Positions 1 through 5,824 of a DNA stretch of 5,926 nt are shown piece by piece. This stretch comes from Flavobacteriales bacterium (GTDB lineage: Bacteria > Bacteroidota > Bacteroidia > Flavobacteriales > Flavobacteriaceae). How positions within the stretch are numbered: the first letter of the stretch is position 1; each line of letters begins with the position of its first letter. The notes beneath the pieces were generated by a model that had not been told where the DNA came from, searched no databases, and saw only the letters and a list, made by a program, of their open reading frames with translations. The stretch is from positions 1 through 5,926 of the forward strand of contig JAMONI010000334.1 of assembly GCA_027065935.1 (NCBI GenBank), in the 5' to 3' direction. The translations under genes were made by a program, and so were the position numbers.

Positions 1-503
1 ATCAATGCCATTTTTTGGCGTTTCTTCAAATCCGTTCGCTGTGGTTTGGCTCCTAAACCTTCGGCAGGACGTGTGCCGATGAACCTTACCCAGTCCAAGT
101 AGCTTAACTTTTCCGGTAGTTTGACTTCCCGCTTGTCTCCATCCGGCTTTTTGTCTCCGGGTTTTATAGTTTCCTTTTGGAATGTTCCGGCACCACCCGC
201 GTGTATCGATGGCTGTTTTTCCTCCTCGTGTGTTGACACTTTAAAAAGCTTTCGGACGGGGACTTCGGTGTATTCGTTAATAAAATCATATAAAAACGTT
301 CGGTCGGAAGTTATCGCGGCCGTCGAAGGCAAAAACCGGGAAAAACGCTCGGGTGCCTTATCGTGAAAGTATTTTAACAATACCGCTTTCGGCGCTTGAA
401 AAAAAGGATATTTTTTGATAAGTTCATACAAAAATTCCGCTTCTTCCTCCGTAACGGAATAGGGACGATTCAATAGTTCGTATAGTCTTTCACGATTTAC
501 CAT
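1..503 (-). CDS. Conserved protein of unknown function, C-terminal part cut off by the window edge
   Basis: The frame is open from an ATG at 503-501 to the left edge, giving 167 complete codons and no stop, so the gene is 3'-truncated. I chose this start because it sits in the lptE stop region: ATGGTAA carries both the start and the lptE stop, a 7-nt overlap that suggests translational coupling. The N-terminal third is helical and contains KKYPFFQAPKAVLLKYFH (residues 30-47) and TAAITSDRTFLYDFI (61-75). From memory, this resembles Bacteroidota proteins of unknown function encoded after lptE, which carry a 'YPYFQ...' and an 'AAYTTDR..LFD' motif and are often followed by secG. Residues about 90-130 are charged, rich in Lys, Gly and Pro, and probably disordered. 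SYLDWVRF (134-141) resembles the short C-terminal 'SF.EWL' motif of that group. There is no signal peptide or membrane segment, so it is probably cytoplasmic. The biochemical function is unknown; the reading frame itself is secure. Confidence 0.85.
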   Translation of the reverse strand, partial: MVNRERLYELLNRPYSVTEEEAEFLYELIKKYPFFQAPKAVLLKYFHDKAPERFSRFLPSTAAITSDRTFLYDFINEYTEVPVRKLFKVSTHEEEKQPSIHAGGAGTFQKETIKPGDKKPDGDKREVKLPEKLSYLDWVRFIGTRPAEGLGAKPQRTDLKKRQKMAL

Positions 504-994
504 TTGGCCAAGCTGTCGTTAAAAATGTCTTGTGTAATCTGCTCGATGATTTCCTGATGGGCTTCGGCTTGAACGTCCGAAAGAAGCCGGTCGGCGGGGA
601 AGTCATAATAATAGGAATATGTTTTACTGTAATTGTTTTCGGGATGTTTGTGGTCCGTAAAGTCGATTTTAACACTTATGGACAGCCGGTTCAAAGCCGC
701 AGATTGTTCGGCGGTGGATGCGGCGGGCTGGACTTGGTATTGCGTTATCGTCCCCGAATAAACCAAATCGGCCTGGCTTTGCTTATAGTCCAAGCCGGTG
801 GTTTGTTGAATTTTATCGGTAAGTGCCAAGCGAAATTCATCGGCCAACCCCGGGACCACCAATGTGGCATTGTTTTGAAACGGAAGAACGGTATAGGTCT
901 TTACGTCGGGTGCGATATTGACACCCGAAAAAGAATATATCCCGCAGGATTGGAACAAGTAAACGGATAGTATGATTACCAAGAAATTTTTCAC
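497..994 (-). CDS. lptE: LptE family outer-membrane lipoprotein (lipopolysaccharide transport)
   Basis: This 165-residue protein has a short lipoprotein signal peptide (residues 1-16, hydrophobic LVIILSVYLF) and a lipobox FQSC with the acylated Cys at 17. The mature protein starts CGIYSFSG, followed by a TYTVLPFQNNATLVVPGLADE-like segment, a central NRLSISVKIDF strand region and an end of DIFNDSLAKW. This pattern is typical of the Bacteroidota LptE family. In better-studied bacteria LptE plugs and assembles the LptD beta-barrel that places lipopolysaccharide on the cell surface; the Bacteroidota version is distant in sequence and its role is assigned by family. No acidic residues follow Cys17, so I see no surface-export signal, which fits retention facing the periplasm. 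The start is GTG at 994-992, inside the stop of the upstream sigma-54 activator gene (GTGA, 4-nt overlap). No in-frame ATG could replace it without losing the signal peptide. The stop overlaps the next gene, so expression is probably operonic and coupled. Confidence 0.88.
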   Translation of the reverse strand: MKNFLVIILSVYLFQSCGIYSFSGVNIAPDVKTYTVLPFQNNATLVVPGLADEFRLALTDKIQQTTGLDYKQSQADLVYSGTITQYQVQPAASTAEQSAALNRLSISVKIDFTDHKHPENNYSKTYSYYYDFPADRLLSDVQAEAHQEIIEQITQDIFNDSLAKW

Positions 995-2223
995 TGCAAA
1001 TCGTATTGTTTTATTTTCCGGTAGAGAGTACGCTCCGAAATCCCTAATTCTTTGGCGGCCGGTTTTCGCCTGCCGTTATGTTTTTTCAAGGCTTTTTTGA
1101 TTAATTCTTTTTCGGTTTCCACCAATGACAGGCTTTCTTCTTTTTTTTCCGGTTCTTCGTCATCCTGAACCAACGTATAAACCGGTTCTTCCACGTGGAG
1201 TGTTTTATGAACGCGTTCCGAAGCGGGATACAAGGTTTCGGAAACGGGCATGTGACTTTCGGTCCGCGGGGTTGGTAAAGGTATAATTTCCGTATGGGCG
1301 TTTAATCGTGCGATTTTATTTTTTAACCGGTCTATTTCTTTTTTCATTTCAAACAACAACTTGAAAATCAGTTCTCTGTCTTTTCCGAAATCGAAATTGG
1401 CTTTTTCGCCCGCTATAATGCCCGGCAGGTTTTGTCGATATAAAGGAATGTATTTGGTTAAGATGTCGGGGGTGATTTCTCTGGTTTCTTCCAACACGGA
1501 AATTTGTTCCACCACATTACGTAATTCCCTGATATTTCCCGGCCAGTGGTATTGTTTTAAAATTTGTTGCGCCTCGGGGGTCAACCGAACCGGAGGACGG
1601 TTATATTTGTAGGCAAAATCGGATGCGAATTTTCTAAAAAGCAGGATAATGTCGTCCCCTCGCTCCCTTAATGGAGGCAGGGGTATTTCCACCGTATTCA
1701 ACCGGTAATACAAGTCTTCTCTGAACTTTCCCTCTTCAACGAGTTTCCTCAGGTCCTTATTGGTGGCCGCTACTATTCGCACATCGGTTTTTTCCACTTT
1801 GGACGACCCCACTTTAATAAATTCCCCGTTTTCCAATACGCGAAGCAAGCGCACTTGAGTGGTTAAGGGCAATTCGCCCACTTCGTCCAAAAATAACGTT
1901 CCGCCGTTAGCCACCTCAAAATATCCTTTCCTTGTGGTGGTGGCACCCGTAAACGAACCTTTCTCATGCCCGAAAAGTTCACTGTCGATGGTCCCTTCGG
2001 GAATGGCACCGCAATTGATGGCAAAATAGGGGCCGTGTTTACGGTGCGAAAACTGATGAATGATTTTCGGTATGGTTTCTTTCCCGGTACCGCTTTCTCC
2101 CGAAACCAATACCGTTATATCGGTAGGCGCCACGCGAACGGCACGTGCAATAGCCCTGTTGAGTTTGGGGTCGTTCCCGATGATTCCGAAACGTTGCTTA
2201 ACGGCTTGAATATCTATCGGCAT
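991..2223 (-). CDS. Sigma-54-dependent transcriptional activator without an N-terminal sensor domain
   Basis: This 410-residue bacterial enhancer-binding protein would use ATP to remodel RNA polymerase holding sigma-54. The AAA+ domain begins almost at the N-terminus: Walker A GESGTGKE (42-49), the sigma-54 contact loop GSFTGA (89-94), Walker B LFLDE (110-114), sensor I around VAATN (151-155), arginine-finger region FREDLYYRLN (167-176) and sensor II WPGNIRELRN (227-236). A predicted coiled coil follows (about 280-308, KDRELIFKLL...DRLKNKIARL), then a Pro/Glu-rich linker (about 311-368), then a Fis-type helix-turn-helix (about 372-408, PAAKELGISERTLYRKIKQY). There is no receiver, GAF or PAS domain, as in PspF-like activators, so any signal must come from a partner protein, the linker or expression level. 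The gene starts 15 nt after the miaB stop and its end overlaps lptE by 4 nt. Its target promoters are not evident in this window. Family assignment is very sure; the regulon is unknown. Confidence 0.95.
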   Translation of the reverse strand: MPIDIQAVKQRFGIIGNDPKLNRAIARAVRVAPTDITVLVSGESGTGKETIPKIIHQFSHRKHGPYFAINCGAIPEGTIDSELFGHEKGSFTGATTTRKGYFEVANGGTLFLDEVGELPLTTQVRLLRVLENGEFIKVGSSKVEKTDVRIVAATNKDLRKLVEEGKFREDLYYRLNTVEIPLPPLRERGDDIILLFRKFASDFAYKYNRPPVRLTPEAQQILKQYHWPGNIRELRNVVEQISVLEETREITPDILTKYIPLYRQNLPGIIAGEKANFDFGKDRELIFKLLFEMKKEIDRLKNKIARLNAHTEIIPLPTPRTESHMPVSETLYPASERVHKTLHVEEPVYTLVQDDEEPEKKEESLSLVETEKELIKKALKKHNGRRKPAAKELGISERTLYRKIKQYDLQ

Positions 2224-2238
2224 AATAAATGTATTGTT

Positions 2239-3675
2239 TTATAATGGCTTGCCTAACAATGTCGCCCCTGTGGTGCTTTCTATTTTCACCCGGACAAAAT
2301 CCCCGGGACTTTCCTTACCTTTTTTGGGAAATACCACTACGGCATTCTGCAAGGTTCTTCCCATCCAATGAGCTTCCGATTTCTTCGAGTGTCCTTCTAT
2401 TAAAACTTCAAAAGTTTTACCGGTATAGGATTGCATACGCTCTTTACTGTGGGCATTTTGCTTGGCTATGATTTCGTTTAAGCGACGTATTTTAACGCCG
2501 CGCGGTATGTCGTCTTCATACTTTCTTGCCGCCAAAGTGCCGGGACGCTCGGAATATGCAAACATAAACCCGAAATCAAACTTCACGGCATCCATCAACG
2601 AAAGGGTTTGTTGGTGATCCTCCTCGGTTTCGCCCGGAAATCCGGCTATAACATCGTGCGACAAAGCTATGTCGGGAACGGTTTGTTTGATATATGCGAT
2701 TAAATCCAAATACTCCTCACGGGTGTATTGACGGTTCATCCGCTTCAATATTCTGTTACTTCCCGACTGAAACGGCAAATGAATATAACGCCCGATATTG
2801 GGATGCTTGGCTATCACTTGAATCACATCCCGCGTCATATCTTGCGGGTTGGAAGTGGTAAATCTTATACGCATATCCGAAAAGCGAGAAGCCACTTCGT
2901 CCAACAAATCCGAAAAACGAACGGCACGTGCTTTTACTTCTTCCGGTTGCTTGTCAAAGTCTTTTTTCGGACCGCCGCCATACCATAAATAACTGTCCAC
3001 ATTTTGCCCCAATAACGTGATTTCTTTATACCCCTGATCACGCAATGCTTCTATTTCCTTGAAAATGGTTTCGGGGTTTCGACTACGTTCCCGACCCCGG
3101 GTAAAGGGAACTACACAAAACGTACACATGTTGTCACACCCACGCGTAATGGATACAAAAGCGCTTACTCCGTTGGAATTAATATGAACGGGCGATATGT
3201 CATCATAAGTTTCTTCCAAACTCAATAAAACATTAACCGCTTTCCGACCGTCTTCCAAATCTTTGAGCATCGCAGGTAATTGCCTGTAGGCATCCGGCCC
3301 CGCCACCAAATCCACCAATTTCTCTTCTTCCAAAATACGCTCCTTCAAGCGTTCGGCCATACATCCCACCAACCCGACTTTTAAATGAGGATTCACTCGT
3401 TTGATCCCTCTAAAATGCTTTAACCGGTTACGTACCGTTTGTTCGGCTTTATCTCTAACGGCACAAGTATTGAGCAAAATCAAGTCGGCTTGTTTAAAAT
3501 CGTTGACTATCCGATAGCCCTGACCCTCCAAAATGCTCGCTATAATTTCACTGTCATTGGCATTCATCTGACATCCGTAAGTCTCGATATAAACCGTCTT
3601 CAATCCATGCGAATGCTTCCGTGCCTTCACCGGAACGGCCTCGAACAAATGCGGATTTTTATTAAAATCAGTCAT
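2239..3675 (-). CDS. miaB: tRNA-2-methylthio-N6-dimethylallyladenosine synthase MiaB
   Basis: This 478-residue radical-SAM methylthiotransferase adds a methylthio group to C2 of N6-isopentenyladenosine at tRNA position 37, improving codon-anticodon pairing at UNN codons. The N-terminal MTTase domain has its three cluster cysteines: C35 in YGCQMN, C71 in NTCAVR and C105 in GCMAER. The radical-SAM domain carries C180-xxx-C184-xx-C187 within RGCDNMCTFCVVPFTRGRER, and both clusters appear complete. A TRAM RNA-binding domain occupies about residues 415-478. The YGCQMN and VVPFTRGRERSR motifs favour MiaB over the relatives RimO and MtaB. Length is slightly above the usual 440-475 because of an extra 24 residues before LKTVYIETYGC, common in Bacteroidota. 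The ATG at 3675-3673 has no Shine-Dalgarno sequence but lies about 35 nt after a consensus promoter. It is the first gene of the minus-strand operon and ends 15 nt before the sigma-54 activator. Confidence 0.96.
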   Translation of the reverse strand: MTDFNKNPHLFEAVPVKARKHSHGLKTVYIETYGCQMNANDSEIIASILEGQGYRIVNDFKQADLILLNTCAVRDKAEQTVRNRLKHFRGIKRVNPHLKVGLVGCMAERLKERILEEEKLVDLVAGPDAYRQLPAMLKDLEDGRKAVNVLLSLEETYDDISPVHINSNGVSAFVSITRGCDNMCTFCVVPFTRGRERSRNPETIFKEIEALRDQGYKEITLLGQNVDSYLWYGGGPKKDFDKQPEEVKARAVRFSDLLDEVASRFSDMRIRFTTSNPQDMTRDVIQVIAKHPNIGRYIHLPFQSGSNRILKRMNRQYTREEYLDLIAYIKQTVPDIALSHDVIAGFPGETEEDHQQTLSLMDAVKFDFGFMFAYSERPGTLAARKYEDDIPRGVKIRRLNEIIAKQNAHSKERMQSYTGKTFEVLIEGHSKKSEAHWMGRTLQNAVVVFPKKGKESPGDFVRVKIESTTGATLLGKPL

Positions 3676-3681
3676 GGAAAT

Positions 3682-3699
3682 AATTAAAAAAATTTAATT
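3682..3699 (-). repeat. A/T-only inverted repeat in the miaB leader
   Basis: A perfect 7-bp inverted repeat (AATTAAA / TTTAATT) with a 4-nt spacer lies between the predicted transcription start and the miaB ATG. All pairs are A-U, so a hairpin in RNA would be weak. It may simply reflect the A/T richness of Bacteroidota leaders. Confidence 0.3.
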
Positions 3700-3714
3700 C
3701 TCGTTTTGAATAAG

Positions 3715-3745
3715 CAAAGTTACAAAAATATACGGCACTGACAAA
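3715..3745 (-). promoter_or_regulatory. Bacteroidota-type promoter for the miaB operon
   Basis: Read on the minus strand, TTTG (3745-3742) is followed after exactly 19 bp by TAACTTTG (3722-3715). This matches in full the TTTG-N19-21-TAnnTTTG promoter described for Bacteroides-type primary sigma factor. Transcription would start a few bases beyond 3715, leaving a leader of about 33-36 nt before the miaB ATG. As the following genes overlap or nearly touch, this is probably the main promoter for miaB, the sigma-54 activator, lptE and the unknown gene. Confidence 0.72.
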
Positions 3746-3769
3746 ATGACATTTATAAAATTTAACTTC

Positions 3770-3801
3770 TTGACTCATAACCAATATTAATCTTATCTTT
3801 A
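3770..3801 (+). promoter_or_regulatory. Probable Bacteroidota-type promoter for dprA
   Basis: TTG (3770-3772) is followed after 21 bp by TATCTTTA (3794-3801). This matches TTG-N19-21-TAnnTTTG except for the final A in place of G. The predicted start is around 3805-3808, giving a very short leader of about 11-14 nt before the dprA ATG at 3819, without a Shine-Dalgarno sequence. It lies back to back with the miaB promoter; the two -33 elements are about 25 bp apart. Confidence 0.6.
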
Positions 3802-3818
3802 CACACATAAGCCACATT

Positions 3819-4913
3819 ATGAACGAGGATGTTTTTTACTTAATGGCCCTTTCGCAAATCAACGGCTTAGCCGCACGACGCATCAAAAAACTGATCCGAC
3901 ATTTCGGTAACGCCCAAGCCGTATTTGAAGCCCCCGAAAATCAAATCATCGAATGGACAAATAAACCCGTAGCTCACAAAATCAAAAGTTTCAACGATTT
4001 CAATCGTGTGGAACGGGAAATCCGGTTTGCCGAAAAAAATAACATCGAAATCCTAACCTTCCTCTGTGATAACTACCCCCGCAACCTCTTGCACATCCCC
4101 GACTTTCCCGTCGTTTTGTTTAAAAAAGGGCCTTATTCCTTCAACAACCCACGTCACTTGAGCATCGTGGGAACCAGAAAAATAACACCTTACGGCAAAA
4201 AAATAACACATCAACTCATAAATAAACTCAAAGACTTTAACCCGGTCATCGTCAGCGGAATGGCCTACGGCGTGGATATCGAAGCACACAAAGCCGCTCT
4301 GGATAACGAACTGATAACAGTGGCCGTAATGGGCACGTCATTCAACTCCGTTTATCCCGATGCACATCTTAACTACTTCAACGAAATCACCGAAAAAGGT
4401 TGTGTCCTGACCGAATATTGGTCGGATGAACAAACCGACAGAAAATTCTTCGTTAAAAGAAACAGAATAGTGGCCGGCATCTCCGAAGCAACCGTAATCG
4501 TCGAATCCGGAATCAAAGGAGGTGCACTAATTACAGGCGAATTGGCCTTCGAATATAACCGGGACGTTTTTGCCGTACCGGGCAAAATCACCGATACGTA
4601 CAGCGCAGGATGTAACCGGCTGATACAAAAAAACATCGCAAAAATTTTAATAAACGCAAACGATATTGCCGAAAGTCTTAACTGGTCGGTAAACGAAAAA
4701 CCCACCCGCCCCGTCCAAAAACAACTTTTTGTAGAACTCAACCCGGATGAACAAAAAATTTACGACTTCCTCCAAAACGTCGAAAGCGAACACCTCGACA
4801 TAATAGCTTTGGAAACCCGTTTCCCCGTCTCCAAAACATCTCAACTATTGATGATGATGGAACTCAAAGGGGTAGTACAAAGCATACCGGGAAAAAAATT
4901 TAAACTAGCCTGA
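3819..4913 (+). CDS. dprA: DNA-processing protein DprA
   Basis: This 364-residue DprA/Smf protein binds incoming single-stranded DNA during natural transformation and helps load RecA; it is also widespread in bacteria not known to be competent. The N-terminal part (about 1-60) is a helical SAM/helix-hairpin-helix-like region (LSQINGLAARRIKKLIRHFG). The Rossmann-type core covers about 75-285, with IVGTRK (116-121), SGMAYGVD (146-153), HKAAL (157-161), VMGTS (170-174), YP (179-180), KRNRIVAG (213-220), GIKGGALITGELA (231-243), VPG (253-255) and GCNRLIQ (264-270), the usual conserved set. The C-terminal winged-helix domain (about 300-364) is present, so the protein is full length. The ATG fits the predicted promoter and the family N-terminus. 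It is transcribed alone, divergently from miaB, and its 3' end overlaps that of pheA by 9 nt on the opposite strand. No other competence gene is visible here. Confidence 0.96.
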   Translation: MNEDVFYLMALSQINGLAARRIKKLIRHFGNAQAVFEAPENQIIEWTNKPVAHKIKSFNDFNRVEREIRFAEKNNIEILTFLCDNYPRNLLHIPDFPVVLFKKGPYSFNNPRHLSIVGTRKITPYGKKITHQLINKLKDFNPVIVSGMAYGVDIEAHKAALDNELITVAVMGTSFNSVYPDAHLNYFNEITEKGCVLTEYWSDEQTDRKFFVKRNRIVAGISEATVIVESGIKGGALITGELAFEYNRDVFAVPGKITDTYSAGCNRLIQKNIAKILINANDIAESLNWSVNEKPTRPVQKQLFVELNPDEQKIYDFLQNVESEHLDIIALETRFPVSKTSQLLMMMELKGVVQSIPGKKFKLA

Positions 4914-5735
4914 CTCTTTTTCTCCCTTCCTGTAAATTCCGAATACGTGAAAATATTCACTCTCGGCCTTTAACTGCGCTAAAGTATCCGATAATACTTT
5001 TCTGTTATCATATAAAGCATCAATGAAAAAAGCATATTCCCAAGGCCTGTCAAAAATAGGAACCGACTGAATTTTGGTCATATTCATTCGTGCCTCCCTT
5101 ATAATTTGTAACAAATCCACCAACGCGCCAGGCTTATGCTTCAAAATCGATTTAAACGAAACCTTACCCGACTCGGGTACCTCGCGTTCTCGCGCTAACG
5201 ACAAAACCACAAAACGTGTCGTATTGGTATGATGATCTTGAATATTAGCGGCCAATACCTCTAGACCGTATAAATCCGCCGCAATTTCGGGCGCAATGGC
5301 CGCCACGCCCTTTTGTTTTTTCTGTGCTATCATCCAAGCAGCCCGAGCCGTATCTTCATACGCAACCCTTTTTAAATGCCTGTATTTACCAAAAAACGAC
5401 TTACATTGCAACAATGCCATCGCATGCGAATACACTTCATCTATCTCTTCGATAGACTGACCGGGCAAAGCCATCAATGCATGACGAACGGGAATATAAA
5501 CCTCACCGGCAATATAGAGCCGGTTCTCATCTATCAACATATAATTCGGAAGTAAAGCCCCCGCCAACGTATTTTCCACCGCCATTACCGCGTAATCGCT
5601 CTTTCCTGACAGCAAAGCCTCGGGAATTTCCCTAAAATAATCACACGGACAAAGCAATATGTCCTCTCCGAAGTACTTCCTCGCAGCCAAATCATGAAAA
5701 GAACCGGCTATCCCTTGTATGGCTACGCGCTTCAT
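4905..5735 (-). CDS. pheA: Prephenate dehydratase with C-terminal ACT domain
   Basis: This 276-residue monofunctional enzyme converts prephenate to phenylpyruvate, committing carbon to phenylalanine. The catalytic domain (about 1-180) shows IQGIAGSFHDLAA (6-18), AVENTLAGALLPNY (52-65), YSHAMALLQC (102-111), EDTARAA (127-133), AAIAPEIAADLYGL (145-158) and the family signature with T173-R174-F175 in NTTRFVVL. The ACT domain (about 192-269) has KPGALVDLLQIIREARMNMT and the strand KIQSVP at 221-226. The classical phenylalanine-binding ESRP motif is QSVP here, a pattern I recall from other Bacteroidota enzymes. There is no chorismate-mutase domain, and no other aromatic-pathway gene lies beside it, although in many Bacteroidota pheA heads a cluster with an aminotransferase and DAHP synthase. 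The ATG at 5735-5733 gives the expected MKRVAIQG N-terminus. It lies directly behind an rrn terminator and converges on dprA. Confidence 0.95.
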   Translation of the reverse strand: MKRVAIQGIAGSFHDLAARKYFGEDILLCPCDYFREIPEALLSGKSDYAVMAVENTLAGALLPNYMLIDENRLYIAGEVYIPVRHALMALPGQSIEEIDEVYSHAMALLQCKSFFGKYRHLKRVAYEDTARAAWMIAQKKQKGVAAIAPEIAADLYGLEVLAANIQDHHTNTTRFVVLSLAREREVPESGKVSFKSILKHKPGALVDLLQIIREARMNMTKIQSVPIFDRPWEYAFFIDALYDNRKVLSDTLAQLKAESEYFHVFGIYRKGEKESG

Positions 5736-5745
5736 AAAAACAATT

Positions 5746-5778
5746 CAAAAAATTGCATGCAACATAATAAAAAACAAA
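5746..5778 (-). promoter_or_regulatory. Possible weak promoter for pheA
   Basis: On the minus strand TTTG (5778-5775) is followed after 21 bp by ATTTTTTG (5753-5746). The spacing fits the Bacteroidota consensus, but the -7 box has AT instead of TA at its start. Transcription would begin only about 5 nt before the ATG, which is almost leaderless. It is the best candidate in the 45 bp between terminator and gene, and it remains weak. Confidence 0.25.
5753..5762. repeat. 10-bp perfect palindrome upstream of pheA
   Basis: TTGCATGCAA is a perfect 10-bp palindrome centred about 22 bp before the pheA start, partly overlapping the possible -7 box. It could be a small operator half-turn or chance. 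It has no extended flanking symmetry and I do not recognise it as a known operator. Confidence 0.3.
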
Positions 5779-5780
5779 CC

Positions 5781-5814
5781 AAAAAAAAAGCCCTGCACAT
5801 CAAGTGCAGGGCTT
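5781..5814 (-). terminator. Intrinsic terminator of the rrn operon
   Basis: Read on the minus strand, an 11-bp perfect stem (AAGCCCTGCAC, loop TTGAT, GTGCAGGGCTT; 5814-5788) runs into nine consecutive T residues (5789-5781). It lies about 10 nt after the 5S rRNA 3' end and so ends the rRNA operon transcript. In the opposite direction the stem is not followed by a T run, so it acts in one direction only. Confidence 0.93.
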
Positions 5815-5824
5815 GTGAACTCAA

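Noticed and set aside
121..366. An 81-codon plus-strand open frame at the left end
   Set aside because: It is antisense to the minus-strand gene at 503-1, which is open to the window edge, coupled to lptE and carries family-like motifs.
530..970. A 146-codon open frame on the plus strand opposite lptE
   Set aside because: It lies entirely antisense to a well-supported lipoprotein gene, has no recognisable motif and no promoter, and its composition is that of a reverse-frame shadow.
2005..2022. A TGGCAC-N5-TTGAT match to a sigma-54 -24/-12 promoter on the plus strand
   Set aside because: It lies inside the conserved AINCGAIPEG-coding part of the activator gene, points antisense, and lacks the GC of the -12 box; best explained by coding constraint.
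4889..4926. Imperfect inverted repeat at the dprA/pheA junction as a bidirectional terminator
   Set aside because: The stem is mostly A-T with a mismatch and an 18-nt loop, and there is no strong G/C stem with a following T run, so I do not call a terminator.
5736..5824. Possible tRNA gene, riboswitch or phenylalanine attenuator between the 5S gene and pheA
   Set aside because: No cloverleaf, leader peptide with Phe codons or alternative hairpins are visible; the only strong structure is the rrn terminator.
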